Shown: positions 27,004 through 36,482, numbered from the stretch's first letter. The stretch is 64,000 nt of DNA from Helicobacter pylori (GCA_008032935.1 CP032039.1:310001-374000), one strand, 5' to 3'. The notes: generated from the sequence alone by a model not told the origin. Translations and numbers: made by a program.

Positions 27004-28191
27004 TCAATTCTTAAACAAAGACTCTAAAGCTTCTACCCCTACTTTTTGCGTTTCTTTTTCGTTTTCATTTTCTGCGTTTTCTTTCACGCTAGGAATGGTT
27101 TCAAACTCTATGTGATAGCCTGTAAGCATGGACGCTAAACACACATTCACCCCGCCTTTACCGATAGCCTTAGATTTTTCAATGTCCAATAAACGCACTT
27201 TAGCCTTTTGCAAATGGTTATTGACAATGAAACGCTCTTGAACGGATTCTTTTTCTTCAGCATTCAATTCTTCTATAGGGATTTTTTTAACCTCAACGCT
27301 TAAAATTTTGGCTGGAGCGAGCGCGAGAGTGATATAAATTTCAGGCACATTAGAATACTCTATGCAATCAATGTTTTCTTTATTCAATTCGTTACTGATC
27401 GCATTAATGCGCACGCCCTTAACCCCCACAGCCGCGCCTATGGGATCAATCCTAGCGTTATGGGAAAAAAAGCTCACTTTCGCTCTGTTGCCTGGGATTC
27501 GCGCGCAATGGATGATTTCAATTTCCTTATCTTTAATTTCAGGGACTTCTAATTCCAACAAGGCTTCAAGCATTTTAGGGGTGGTGCGGCTCAGCTCTAA
27601 TAGTAAGCCTTTTTTCGTGCGTTTGACTTGCGTTAAAACCGCTTTAATGCTATCGCCTATTTTAAAACTCTCGCCCTTGATGCGATGGCGCATGGAAAGA
27701 ACGCCCTGAAATTGCTGCTCAATCTCAATAAAGGTGTTTTGATTGTGATCCACTAAAATCACTTGCCCCGTTAAAACGCTGTTAAGACGCTTTTGAAACG
27801 CTTCAAAGTGGCTGTCTTCTAACGCTTTTTCTAGCTGGTATTGCAAATCTTTAAAAAGGCGGTTGATCGCTCCTTGTTTCATGCTCTCCAAACTCAAGCT
27901 ATAGGACAATTCGTCTTTAATCTTAACGCTTGGATCCATTTCTTTGGCTTTAGACAAGCTGATGTATTTAGAAGGATCGTTAATCAACCTTTCATCATCA
28001 TCTTCTAAAACTTCTACCAACTGGATAAGCTGGAGCTGCTTGTTTTCTTCAACCACCAAGTAACGCGCTAGGGGGTCTAATTCATTTTGTGCCATTTTTA
28101 ACAAACAGCCTTGAATCACTTTTGAAATCATCTCTTTAGGCAAATTTTTTTCATACGCAATGCATTCTATAAGATCGCTGATTTTTTCCAT
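27004..28191 (-). CDS. nusA: Transcription termination/antitermination protein NusA
   Basis: A 395-residue protein that binds RNA polymerase and modulates pausing, termination and antitermination. Domains in order are an N-terminal RNAP-binding domain (DLIECIAYEKNLPKEMI), an S1 domain (TGQVILVDHNQNTFIEIEQ through GLLLELSRT, about 140-205) and KH1/KH2 (FSHNARIDPIGAAVGVKG, then IGKGGVNVCLAS). It lacks the C-terminal acidic repeats of E. coli NusA, as is common outside the gamma-proteobacteria. An AAAGGAACTTAAAA leader precedes the ATG. The frame is intact. Confidence 0.95.
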   Translation of the reverse strand: MEKISDLIECIAYEKNLPKEMISKVIQGCLLKMAQNELDPLARYLVVEENKQLQLIQLVEVLEDDDERLINDPSKYISLSKAKEMDPSVKIKDELSYSLSLESMKQGAINRLFKDLQYQLEKALEDSHFEAFQKRLNSVLTGQVILVDHNQNTFIEIEQQFQGVLSMRHRIKGESFKIGDSIKAVLTQVKRTKKGLLLELSRTTPKMLEALLELEVPEIKDKEIEIIHCARIPGNRAKVSFFSHNARIDPIGAAVGVKGVRINAISNELNKENIDCIEYSNVPEIYITLALAPAKILSVEVKKIPIEELNAEEKESVQERFIVNNHLQKAKVRLLDIEKSKAIGKGGVNVCLASMLTGYHIEFETIPSVKENAENENEKETQKVGVEALESLFKN

Positions 28192-28286
28192 TTTTAAGTT
28201 CCTTTAAATTGATGTTCTATCGTTTTTTGTCATTCTCTATTGTGGGGGAGCGGTGCGTTTAAAAGAAATTTTATTATAGCGAATTT

Positions 28287-29447
28287 TTAAGCCTTGTTAA
28301 GGATTTCTGCTAAAACCAGAGCGATTTTTTCCAAATCTTTTTCATTCAGGCTAAAGACTTCAAAACACACAAATGCGCATGAAATTCTTGTAATAACGCC
28401 TTTTTGAAAAAGCTTTAAATAAAGTTTCTCGCAATCTAAATTCTGGGTGTTTTTGGACTGGATTTTCACGCAAAAGGATTCTAATTCTCTACCAAACAAA
28501 TTCCCTATTTTAGAAAAGCTAGAGGCTATGCTCACGTTCAATTCCAAAGGCTTTAAAAGGGCGTAGAGTTTCAAGGCTTTTTGCAATAAGGCGTCTTTAG
28601 TTTGGTGGAGTAGCGCATGAATGGTGATTTCTTCTTGATGATTGACCCATGCTTTTAGGCTGCAAAAAAGCAAGGTGAGCGTGATTTTACCCACCCTCAA
28701 GGCTCTATAAAGGGGGTGGTTTTTTAACATTCCAACCCATTCTTTTTGCCCCATAATAATACCGGCTTGAACGCTGTTAAAGCATTTATCCGCGCTAAAG
28801 CTTAAAAGCGATGGTTTTAGGGCTAAAATTTCTTCCAAAGCCGTTCTGTTTAACAAATCCACATCCCCTAAATTGTAATAATCTATCAAATCATGCTCTT
28901 TAGCTAGGGCTTGCAAATCTTTAAAGGGCGTGTCTTTTTTGAAAGCGGGGTTGTGGGTTTTAAAGAGCATTTTGCTGTTTTCATTCAAGGCTAAGCGGTA
29001 ATCCCTTAAATAAGCGCGACTGGTATTCCCCACTAAATGCAGCCTAGCCCCACTATTTAACAAAATATCTTTAAGGTTAAAATCCCCCCCCACTAATTCT
29101 CCATAAGAAACAACGATTTCTTTTTCTTGCGCTAAAGCGTTAGCGATGAGGAATACCGCACTGGTGTTATTGTTCACAATCAAAATTTCTTCGGTGTTAA
29201 AACACGCCTTAAAAAGCTGTTTTAAAGGGGTTAAGCGGTTCTTTTTTTTAGCGGTGTTGAGATCGCATTCTAAATCAATGGGTTGGGTTAAAACTTCTTT
29301 TAAATAAGGTTCAATTTTTTCATAAAATTGCGGGCTAAAAAACGATCGCCCATGAGTTTCATCAAAAACGCTCGCACTCGCGTTGATGATTTTTTGATAA
29401 GGGTTTTTCAAAAGATCCGGGGTTATTTCAAGCGTTTCTTTAGCCAT
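28287..29447 (-). CDS. selA: SelA-like PLP-dependent enzyme (annotated selenocysteine synthase)
   Basis: A 386-residue fold type I PLP protein. [18 protein letters not shown] carries the expected Schiff-base Lys221 and matches the SelA motif SGDKLLGGPQAGIIVG recalled from E. coli. SelA converts Ser-tRNA(Sec) to Sec-tRNA(Sec). The protein is shorter than E. coli SelA (about 460), lacking part of the N-terminus that binds tRNA. H. pylori is not known to have selB, selC or selD, and none is in this window, so it may have another substrate. Confidence 0.8.
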   Translation of the reverse strand: MAKETLEITPDLLKNPYQKIINASASVFDETHGRSFFSPQFYEKIEPYLKEVLTQPIDLECDLNTAKKKNRLTPLKQLFKACFNTEEILIVNNNTSAVFLIANALAQEKEIVVSYGELVGGDFNLKDILLNSGARLHLVGNTSRAYLRDYRLALNENSKMLFKTHNPAFKKDTPFKDLQALAKEHDLIDYYNLGDVDLLNRTALEEILALKPSLLSFSADKCFNSVQAGIIMGQKEWVGMLKNHPLYRALRVGKITLTLLFCSLKAWVNHQEEITIHALLHQTKDALLQKALKLYALLKPLELNVSIASSFSKIGNLFGRELESFCVKIQSKNTQNLDCEKLYLKLFQKGVITRISCAFVCFEVFSLNEKDLEKIALVLAEILNKA

Positions 29448-29528
29448 AGTGAAGCGCGTTTGCTTTTCCTTTTTGAAAATTAAAATAAAGCGTTATCTTA
29501 AACTAAACCCGCTAAATTTTTGATAAAA

Positions 29529-29624
29529 CTACTTTTTTAAAATCCTTAAGAGCGTCTTAATGAGTTTATTGAGCGAGCGGAACTTTTTCCATAGAGTTTG
29601 GCGGTTTCTATAGGGCTTTTTCAT
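29529..29624 (-). CDS. Very small basic ORF downstream of frpB4, unproven
   Basis: ATG 29624, with GGAA 8 bases before it, opens 31 residues reading MKKPYRNRQTLWKKFRSLN and then LIKTLLRILKK. It has about ten Lys or Arg and an amphipathic helix, like a small membrane-active or RNA-binding peptide. It lies between the frpB4 terminator and selA. An in-frame ATG at 29636 is an alternative start. No family is recognised; it could be chance. Confidence 0.3.
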   Translation of the reverse strand: MKKPYRNRQTLWKKFRSLNKLIKTLLRILKK

Positions 29625-29649
29625 GCTTGTTTCCATGTTTAAAATTCAA

Positions 29650-29671
29650 AAAGAAATCCTAGGATTTCTTT
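29650..29671 (-). terminator. frpB4 rho-independent terminator
   Basis: The 22-base perfect palindrome AAAGAAATCCTAGGATTTCT(TT) lies right after the frpB4 stop and, on the minus strand, is followed by a run of T. The hairpin is clear. Confidence 0.75.
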
Positions 29672-29675
29672 CATT

Positions 29676-32315
29676 TTAGAACTGATAGGATACCTCAAAA
29701 CGCGCGTTAAATCCAGGAGCCGGGAGCGCCATGCGCTTGCCTTTGGGGATCATATCGCTCGCTGGAGCGTCCGCGCTCGCTTGAAACACAGAAGTTTGAT
29801 CCACATATTGCTTGTTTAAGATATTATTAAACACGGCTGAAATCCTTAAACCCTGCCATTTTTTAGAAGGCGGAGTCCAATTGATAAAGATATTATGCAC
29901 GCCATACCCGGGTTTATGGATTTTGATCAAGCCGTATTGCGGGTAATAGATAGAATAGCCCTCATAATACATGTTAGTTACAAAGCGCGAGAGCCAGGTT
30001 AAAGTAAGCCCCCACCTGCGAACATCATAATCGGCTTTTAAGATAAACACATTCCCAGTCGTTGCAGCTAGAGCGTAAGTGTCCGCTAATAAATGCCCCC
30101 TAGCCGTTGGCCAAGAGCGAGCCACTGAGAAAGTCCCTAAGAAATTCTTATACCTCACATTCCCTGAAACTTCATAACCATAAATATTAATGGTTTCGGG
30201 CAAATTCCCTGACATGTTTTTTGCGGTCGCGTTACCCCCTCCATTTTTAGAAGTGTCTTGCCCATAGCTGTTGATGAAGTTATTGATGACTTGATAGAAC
30301 GCTGCCCCGCGCACGTTGAAATACTTGCTGTTGAAATCCACATTAAATTCCACATTTTGACCGATCGCAGGACGCAAATTCCTTTGATAAATCACCGTGG
30401 GATCGCGCATCAAAACGCCATCACCAGGCAAAGCCCCCTTAGTTACATATGCATAGCTCACTTTCAAGCCAATGCTTTCAATGGGGTTATAAAGCACGGT
30501 TGCAGAAGGCGAAAAACCAGAAGTTACATGCGTGCGGCCGTTTTTGTCTAGCAAGGCGTAAATATCATAACGAGTTCCCGCACCCACGATCACATTGCTT
30601 AAAATGTTGTAGTTTGCTTGCATAAACCCTCCGATGATATTGCCGATCGCATGCGAATTTTGGGGCATGTTACGATAGAGCGGGTTAGGCGTGTTGAGAT
30701 TTTGAGGGTATTGAGAGCTTTGATCGGTGTAGTAATGGCGGTAAGGCAAGCCCGGCCCGTTAGGGTCGTTAGGATCAATATTGTTTTTATAATAGCCGTT
30801 TTTGCCTTTATCCAATCCAGAGAAAACGCTCAGGTTTTGATAAATCATGCCGTATTCAAACACGTTCCCATAATCTTCGCTAATGGGGTGGGTAACTTTA
30901 ACATTAACGCCCGAGTTGATTAAAAAAATCCTTCTGGCTAAAGTCCCCTCAGCGTCCGCATTCCCTAAAGTCCAATCGTTCGCACTAGGGTTTTGAGCGT
31001 TAGGGGGGGTCATGTCATAATCAGGATTTTTAGGGACAAGCCCATGATAAACATTCGCGCTTGTAGAAAGCATGGTAGCGTTAAGCTGCCCATACCCTGC
31101 TTGCGCCCCTCCACTAGAATCGCTATCCCCTTGCCAATTAATAGAATTAGGCGCGCCATAGCCTATTTGATAGCCTCCATTAGAAGGCCTGATAGCCCCT
31201 TGCGTGCATTGGCTGATATTATCCGGGTTGTTACACCACTCTTTCACTTCAGGGATGTAATCCGGGTTGGCTGGCTCGTTAGAATTGTAAGCGAAAGGAT
31301 TCACCACAGGGTTATAATTGCCCCCCCTTACCCCTAAAAAGGCGGTGGATTCAACGCGCGGCTGGTTAAAATTAGGGCCGCCCTCATGCTTGTATTTCAA
31401 GCTCAAATTGTGGTTGAAATTAATGGTATGGGCTAATTCTTTCCCAAAGTCAATCACAAAGGGGGCTGGTTGGCTTCCTGGGTCATTGGCTTTAGAGAGG
31501 GCTGAAGTGGTGTTAGGGCGTAAAAGTCTTGTAGAATTGTCTCGTGTGAGGTTGTAGCTCACGCTAATGCTATCGGTTTCGTTGATATAGCCATTAATTT
31601 TAGCTAAAACGCTATTGACTTCACTGGGAGTCCCTACGCTCATTTCGCTATTGCTTGGATCTTGTAAATCGTAGTTAGGGTGGAAGACATTCCTAAAAGC
31701 GTTGTTCCCGTCTCTGTAGTAAAAAATATTTTGATGGTTGTAATAGGCTAGAATATCCCAATTCTTCCCACGATAGGCCGCCGTGGCGTTCATGCGGTAT
31801 CCAAAGTTGGTGTAAAAGGCTGCTTCCGCTTTAGCCCCATAAGTTTGATTCTTTCTTAAGAAGTCGTTAGCGTCAATCGTGGTGAAAGACAATTTACCCG
31901 CCACCGCACCAGGACCCGCTGAAGCGTTCGCCGCCCCTTTAATCACTTCCACTTCTTTAATCATGTTGGGATCGATCACGGTGTTAGCGTCATGGTGGAA
32001 AATGTTACCATTTTGAGCGACGCCATCTATCGTTACCCTTAAAAGGCGGCTCTCAATCCCCCTAACATAGATCTTTTGCGCCATTAAGCCCCCACTGGCC
32101 ACATTCACATCCGCCCGAGTCCTAAAAATATCACGGATTTGGTTGCTTTGGCGTTGTTGGAGCTCTTTTCTGTCAATATACATTTTATTGTTGTATTCAA
32201 AAGTCCTTTCACCCTTAGTGGTTACCTTACCCAAAGTGTGGGTATTTTCTTGAGCTTGCAAATTGCTAGCGACAATACAAGAGACAAACACGATACGAAA
32301 TTGATTTCTAAGCAT
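29676..32315 (-). CDS. frpB4: TonB-dependent outer membrane receptor FrpB4 (nickel uptake)
   Basis: An 879-residue TonB-dependent receptor. A signal peptide (IVFVSCIVASNLQA) is followed by a plug domain (RQSNQIRDIFRTRADVNVAS, IYVRGIESRLLRVTIDGVAQ, VEVIKGAANASAGPGAVAG) and a 22-strand barrel ending in a Phe (RFEVSYQF). H. pylori FrpB4 is known to import nickel with TonB/ExbB/ExbD and to be repressed by NikR with nickel. A NikR-like operator lies upstream (32379-32403). The antisense ORFs across this gene are shadows. It ends at a strong hairpin. Confidence 0.93.
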   Translation of the reverse strand: MLRNQFRIVFVSCIVASNLQAQENTHTLGKVTTKGERTFEYNNKMYIDRKELQQRQSNQIRDIFRTRADVNVASGGLMAQKIYVRGIESRLLRVTIDGVAQNGNIFHHDANTVIDPNMIKEVEVIKGAANASAGPGAVAGKLSFTTIDANDFLRKNQTYGAKAEAAFYTNFGYRMNATAAYRGKNWDILAYYNHQNIFYYRDGNNAFRNVFHPNYDLQDPSNSEMSVGTPSEVNSVLAKINGYINETDSISVSYNLTRDNSTRLLRPNTTSALSKANDPGSQPAPFVIDFGKELAHTINFNHNLSLKYKHEGGPNFNQPRVESTAFLGVRGGNYNPVVNPFAYNSNEPANPDYIPEVKEWCNNPDNISQCTQGAIRPSNGGYQIGYGAPNSINWQGDSDSSGGAQAGYGQLNATMLSTSANVYHGLVPKNPDYDMTPPNAQNPSANDWTLGNADAEGTLARRIFLINSGVNVKVTHPISEDYGNVFEYGMIYQNLSVFSGLDKGKNGYYKNNIDPNDPNGPGLPYRHYYTDQSSQYPQNLNTPNPLYRNMPQNSHAIGNIIGGFMQANYNILSNVIVGAGTRYDIYALLDKNGRTHVTSGFSPSATVLYNPIESIGLKVSYAYVTKGALPGDGVLMRDPTVIYQRNLRPAIGQNVEFNVDFNSKYFNVRGAAFYQVINNFINSYGQDTSKNGGGNATAKNMSGNLPETINIYGYEVSGNVRYKNFLGTFSVARSWPTARGHLLADTYALAATTGNVFILKADYDVRRWGLTLTWLSRFVTNMYYEGYSIYYPQYGLIKIHKPGYGVHNIFINWTPPSKKWQGLRISAVFNNILNKQYVDQTSVFQASADAPASDMIPKGKRMALPAPGFNARFEVSYQF

Positions 32316-32378
32316 TTCTTTTAGCCTTTTTATTTACTTTTTTCTAAAAATTTAGTCAAGTTTTGAACCTAAGGTTAT

Positions 32379-32403
32379 TATTACATTATTCTATTTAATA
32401 ATA
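32379..32403. promoter_or_regulatory. NikR-like operator upstream of frpB4
   Basis: TATTACA, 11 bases, AATAATA. The published H. pylori NikR consensus as I recall it is TATWATT-N11-AATWATA; the right half matches fully and the left half 5 of 7. It lies 64-88 bases before the frpB4 ATG. FrpB4 is a known NikR target. Confidence 0.6.
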
Positions 32404-32468
32404 CCTTAAATTTGTTTTAGGATTAAGAAAATACCAAGAAAAATATGATTAAAAAAAGTTTTAGCATT

Positions 32469-32795
32469 TTACTGAGCGGCTGAATCAAGCGCTATTCGTG
32501 AAGAAGCGTTGCTCATTCCTTTTAAAAACATTTGAGAAGACACATTGATTTCAGCGTTTTGGCGGAAAATATCGCTTGGCTGGTTGCTCTGGCGCTCTTC
32601 TAAATCATGGCGTTTGATGATAATGGTATTCCCCCATTGAAAAGGTCTATAAGCGCGCTTTTTTTTAATGATAAAATGAGGTTCTAAATTTAAAAATTGC
32701 GCATAACTCGGGAAATATAACGGCTCTAATAAAGGGTTTATGGGGTGTGCTTTTAAAACCATAAGGAGGAAAAAGAGGCTAAAGATTATTTTCAT
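32469..32795 (-). pseudogene. Truncated FrpB-type receptor relic (signal peptide and part of the plug only)
   Basis: A 108-residue ORF starting with a signal peptide (IIFSLFFLLMVLKAHP). Its second half (DLEERQSNQPSDIFRQNAE, then INVSS, KGMSNASSRIALDSAAQ) aligns to the FrpB4 plug (ELQQRQSNQIRDIFRTRAD, GIESRLLRVTIDGVAQ) and then stops where the plug should go on. No barrel follows. It looks like a decayed frpB paralogue beside the active one. Its start overlaps the end of folB by 17 bases. Confidence 0.7.
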
Positions 32796-33132
32796 AGCAA
32801 ATTTTCACGCTCGCTCCCACTTGAGAATTGGGAGAAGTTTCTAACTTGCTGATTTTTAAATAAAGCTCAGAAATTCCACTATAGTGCGTTTTTAAAGCAT
32901 GGCTCAAATCTTTCAGGGCGTCTTCAATGAGAAGGTATTGTTTTTCTTGCATCATCTTTTGAATAAGCTCTTGGATTTCCATGTAGTCCAAATAAGCCTT
33001 GTTGGGTAATTCCGTGTAGAAAAGATCCAAATCCACGCTTATTTTTTGGGGTTTTAAGCGTTCAAACTCTAAAATCCCCAAAATCGTTTCAAACACCAAG
33101 TTATGGATATGAACGCCTTGTTTAGTTTTCAT
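32779..33132 (-). CDS. folB: Dihydroneopterin aldolase-family protein
   Basis: A 117-residue protein, the usual FolB size. It shows the opening VHIHNLVFETILGILEFERLKPQKISVDLDL (the family pattern has a conserved Ile-Gly-hydrophobic-x-Glu with a basic partner), YLDYMEIQELIQKM and a C-terminal SQVGASVKI strand. FolB splits dihydroneopterin to hydroxymethyl-dihydropterin and glycolaldehyde in folate synthesis. It overlaps the end of plsY by 4 bases (ATGA) and is probably translated from the same mRNA. Confidence 0.82.
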   Translation of the reverse strand: MKTKQGVHIHNLVFETILGILEFERLKPQKISVDLDLFYTELPNKAYLDYMEIQELIQKMMQEKQYLLIEDALKDLSHALKTHYSGISELYLKISKLETSPNSQVGASVKICYENNL

Positions 33133-33791
33133 AAGACTTTCTTTTCCTTGCCGGCTAATAAATTAAAAATATTGCCCGCATGCTTGATAAGGGTGAAAAT
33201 AAAAATAAGCACCATCGGCGTTTGCGTGCCGACTTCTTTAAGGATATTGACGCTATCTGGGATATGCATATAAGGCACAAAAAAGATAAGAACAGTCGCT
33301 GTGCCTACCCCTAGAATGCTAGCGAGTGAAGAGATTTTAAGCACCTTACCCACAAAAAACCACACCGTCAAGCCGATGAGGCTTTCAATAGGAATGAGCA
33401 ACACCACAGAGCCCATGATCGTAGAAACGCCCTTGCCTCCATTGAAATTCAAAAAAGGCGAATAACAATGCCCTAAAATGCTAGCGATAGCGACCATCCA
33501 TTGCAAACTATAATCTAACCCAAACAATTTGCTTAAAAACACCGCAAACATGCCTTTGAATAGATCCAAGATTAAGACTAATAAGGCCATTTGTTTAGCG
33601 TTACTCACGCCCTTACTTTGTAAAGCGCGTAAGACATTCGTTGCGCCAATGCCCCCCGATCCGATTTTAGTAATATCCATGCCATAAAAGATTTTCATTA
33701 ACGCATAGCCAAAAGGAATCCCCCCAATCAAATAGCCCAAAAGGGTGAAAATCACATTGATATTGGTTAGGAAATTCAAAACGCCTTCCAT
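33129..33791 (-). CDS. plsY: Glycerol-3-phosphate acyltransferase PlsY
   Basis: Acyl-phosphate:glycerol-3-phosphate acyltransferase, the first step of phospholipid synthesis in the inner membrane. Family motifs are GGIPFGYAL near the N-terminus, SGGIGATNVLRAL (the S-G-N-GATNxxR motif) and FNGGKGVST. About five membrane segments are visible. I chose ATG 33791 because AAAGGG sits 6 bases before it and the protein then begins at the first membrane helix (220 residues, normal); the open frame continues upstream to 33917 but that part is hydrophilic and unlike the family. folB overlaps its stop. Confidence 0.92.
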   Translation of the reverse strand: MEGVLNFLTNINVIFTLLGYLIGGIPFGYALMKIFYGMDITKIGSGGIGATNVLRALQSKGVSNAKQMALLVLILDLFKGMFAVFLSKLFGLDYSLQWMVAIASILGHCYSPFLNFNGGKGVSTIMGSVVLLIPIESLIGLTVWFFVGKVLKISSLASILGVGTATVLIFFVPYMHIPDSVNILKEVGTQTPMVLIFIFTLIKHAGNIFNLLAGKEKKVL

Positions 33792-33864
33792 AAATACCCT
33801 TTCAAATAAAATAGCGATCATTATAACATGTTGCTTTTTAAGTGAAAGCGTTAAGTTGTTAGGG

Positions 33865-33870
33865 TATAGT
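33865..33870 (+). promoter_or_regulatory. ccoG -10 box
   Basis: TATAGT 26 bases before ATG 33897, in the divergent gap to plsY, with AGGA at 33884-33887 as the ribosome site. Confidence 0.4.
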
Positions 33871-33896
33871 GGCTTAAAAATTTTAGGATATTGAGA

Positions 33897-35273
33897 ATGC
33901 TTGAAACTTCTAGCCATTTTTTAAAATCGTTTCGTTTGAAGCGTTATATAGGGTTTTTATTGATTTCTTTAGCGTTATTAATCACGCCATTTGTTCGCAT
34001 TGATGGGGCGCATTTGTTTTTGATCTCTTTTGAGCATAAGCAACTGCATTTTTTAGGCAAGATCTTTAGCGCTGAAGAATTGCAAGTCATGCCTTTTATG
34101 GTTATTTTGCTTTTTATAGGGATTTTTTTCATCACCACTAGCCTTGGGCGTGTGTGGTGCGGTTGGGCTTGCCCGCAAACCTTTTTAAGGGTGCTTTATA
34201 GAGATGTGATTGAAACAAAGATTTTCAAACTCCATAAAAAGATCAGCAACAAGCAAGAAAGCCCTAAAAACACCCCAAGCTATAAGGCGCGTAAAGCATT
34301 GAGCGTTTTATTGTTCGCTCCTGTTGTGGCGGGGCTAATGATGTTATTTTTCTTTTATTTCATCGCCCCTGAAGACTTTTTTATGTATCTTAAAAACCCT
34401 AGCGATCACCCTATTGCTATGGGTTTTTGGCTTTTTAGCACGGCTGTGGTGCTGTTTGATATAGTGGTGGTTGCGGAGCGTTTTTGCATTTATTTATGCC
34501 CTTACGCTAGGGTGCAATCGGTGTTGTATGACAATGACACCTTAAACCCCATTTATGATGAAAAGCGCGGCGGAGCGCTTTATAATAATCAGGGCCATCT
34601 TTTTCCCTTACCTCCCAAAAAACGCAGCCCAGAAAACGAATGCGTGAATTGTTTGCATTGCGTGCAGGTTTGCCCCACGCATATTGACATTAGGAAGGGT
34701 TTGCAATTAGAATGCATCAACTGCTTAGAATGCGTGGATGCATGCACGATTACCATGGCTAAATTCAACCGCCCTTCACTCATCCAATGGTCTTCAACAA
34801 ACGCCATTAACACGCGCCAAAAAGTGCGATTAGTGCGTTTAAAAACGATCGCTTACATGGGGGTTATCGCTATTGTGATCGCTCTTTTAGCCATCACTTC
34901 GTTTAAAAAAGAACGCATGCTCTTAGACATTAACCGCAACAGCGATCTGTATGAATTGCGATCTAGTGGGTATGTGGATAACGATTACGTGTTTTTATTC
35001 CACAACACGGACAATAAAGACCATGAGTTTTATTTCAAAATTTTAGGGCAAAAAGACATCCAAATCAAAAAGCCTTTAAATCCTATCGCCATTAAAGCCG
35101 GACAAAAGATCAAAGCGGTAGTGATTTTAAGAAAACCCCTAAAGAGCAACGCTACAGAATACAAGAACGCTAAAGACGCTCTAATCCCTATTACCATACA
35201 AGCTTATAGCACAGACGATAAGAATATTACGATAGAAAGGGAATCGGTGTTTATTGCGCCAAGTGAAGATTGA
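33897..35273 (+). CDS. ccoG: CcoG/FixG family membrane ferredoxin (cbb3 oxidase assembly)
   Basis: About 458 residues. Membrane segments near 18-36, 65-82, 138-160 and 180-200 surround a WCGWACPQT motif. Two 4Fe-4S clusters follow: C249, C252, C255, C259P and C273, C276, C279, C283. A last membrane segment (AYMGVIAIVIALLAIT) precedes a C-terminal Ig-like periplasmic domain. CcoG is known to reduce Cu(II) to Cu(I) for insertion into cbb3 cytochrome oxidase. The copper ATPase at 39553 is its usual functional partner. ATG 33897 is preferred over TTG 33891 because of AGGA spacing. Confidence 0.9.
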   Translation: MLETSSHFLKSFRLKRYIGFLLISLALLITPFVRIDGAHLFLISFEHKQLHFLGKIFSAEELQVMPFMVILLFIGIFFITTSLGRVWCGWACPQTFLRVLYRDVIETKIFKLHKKISNKQESPKNTPSYKARKALSVLLFAPVVAGLMMLFFFYFIAPEDFFMYLKNPSDHPIAMGFWLFSTAVVLFDIVVVAERFCIYLCPYARVQSVLYDNDTLNPIYDEKRGGALYNNQGHLFPLPPKKRSPENECVNCLHCVQVCPTHIDIRKGLQLECINCLECVDACTITMAKFNRPSLIQWSSTNAINTRQKVRLVRLKTIAYMGVIAIVIALLAITSFKKERMLLDINRNSDLYELRSSGYVDNDYVFLFHNTDNKDHEFYFKILGQKDIQIKKPLNPIAIKAGQKIKAVVILRKPLKSNATEYKNAKDALIPITIQAYSTDDKNITIERESVFIAPSED

Positions 35274-35282
35274 AGCCTAAAA

Positions 35283-36482
35283 CTAGCGCTCAATCACTTC
35301 ATAAGGCAAGCCTTGTTTGATCAATTCTTCCATAAAGGGATCGGTGTTTAATTCTTCTATGTTAAACACCCCAGCCCTAAAATGATCCGCACTCCAAGTG
35401 TCATTACAAATCATTTTAGCCGCACACATCGCTGGCACGCCGGTGGTGTAGCTTATGGCTTGCGAACCCACTTCTTCATAGCATTTTTTATGATCGCACA
35501 CGTTGTAAATGTAGAGCGTTTTGTCTTGGTTGTTTTTAATGCCGGTCATATAGCACCCGATGTTGGTTTTACCGGTGGTGTCTTTGGCTAGAGTGGCTGG
35601 ATCCGGAAGTAAGGTTTTTAAAAATTGTATCGGCACGATTTTTACGCCTTGATGCTCTATTTCTTTAATGCCTAGCATGCCGACATTTTCTAAGCATTTC
35701 ATGTGGGTTAAATAATTTTGAGAGAAAGTCATAAAAAACCTCGCCCTCCTCAAGCCTTTAATGTTTTTGACTAACGATTCCAATTCTTCATGGTATAAAA
35801 GATACGAATCCATTTCGCCAATCTGCGGGTAAGCCCACACTTGCTTGATTTCTAAAGGCTTTGTTTCAATCCATTTGCCGTTTTCATAATAACGCCCTTT
35901 AGAGCTGACTTCTCTCAAATTGATTTCAGGGTTAAAATTCGTGGCAAAAGGGCGTTTGTGATCCCCAGCGTTGCAATCTAAAATATCTAAAGTGTGGATA
36001 GTGTCAAAATGGTGTTTTTGAGCGTGAGCGACATAAGCGTTAGTAACGCCCGGGTCAAACCCAGCCCCTAAAACCCCTAAAATCCCCACTTCTTTATAAG
36101 CCCTATCAAACGCCCATTGCTCTTTGTATTCAAATTTCGCTAAATCCGGGTGCTCGTAATTGGCGGTATCAATGTAATGCGTTTTAGTCTCTAAACATGC
36201 TTGCATGATCGTTAAATCTTGATAGGGTAAAGCCACATTGATAACGACTTTAGGCTTGTGTTTTTGGATTAAAGCGACTAAGGCTTGCGTATCATCGGCA
36301 TCCACTTGCTCAACGCCAATTTCCCCCAAACCCTTTTTGAGCATGCTTTCTTTAATCGCATAGCATTTGTCTAAGCTCCTGCTCGCTAAAATGATATTTT
36401 TAAACACATCCCTGTTCATGCCCATTTTGTGCACTACCACACTGCCTACGCCACCAGCTCCAATTTGTAATACTGTATGCAA
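35283..36482 (-). CDS. Saccharopine dehydrogenase-like protein, probable carboxynorspermidine/carboxyspermidine dehydrogenase
   Basis: A 399-residue protein. An N-terminal Rossmann fold has VLQIGAGGVGSVVVHK and NIILASRSLDKC; the substrate part has NVALPYQDLTIMQACLETKTHYIDTANYE and GFDPGVTNAY. This is the LYS9-like family whose Campylobacter member makes carboxyspermidine from putrescine and aspartate semialdehyde for spermidine. H. pylori has an nspC-like decarboxylase elsewhere as I recall, which would complete the route. It is transcribed away from gltS. The reaction is inferred from the family. Confidence 0.8.
   Translation of the reverse strand: MHTVLQIGAGGVGSVVVHKMGMNRDVFKNIILASRSLDKCYAIKESMLKKGLGEIGVEQVDADDTQALVALIQKHKPKVVINVALPYQDLTIMQACLETKTHYIDTANYEHPDLAKFEYKEQWAFDRAYKEVGILGVLGAGFDPGVTNAYVAHAQKHHFDTIHTLDILDCNAGDHKRPFATNFNPEINLREVSSKGRYYENGKWIETKPLEIKQVWAYPQIGEMDSYLLYHEELESLVKNIKGLRRARFFMTFSQNYLTHMKCLENVGMLGIKEIEHQGVKIVPIQFLKTLLPDPATLAKDTTGKTNIGCYMTGIKNNQDKTLYIYNVCDHKKCYEEVGSQAISYTTGVPAMCAAKMICNDTWSADHFRAGVFNIEELNTDPFMEELIKQGLPYEVIER

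Noticed and set aside
30258-31557. Several plus-strand ORFs of 79-114 codons opposite frpB4
   Set aside because: They are in the antisense frames of a clear TonB receptor, have no ribosome sites, and read as low-complexity Arg/Ile/Val strings typical of shadow frames.
33792-33917. Extended plsY N-terminus up to 33917
   Set aside because: The extra 42 residues are hydrophilic, unlike the family, and overlap the divergent promoter of ccoG; ATG 33791 has a clear ribosome site.
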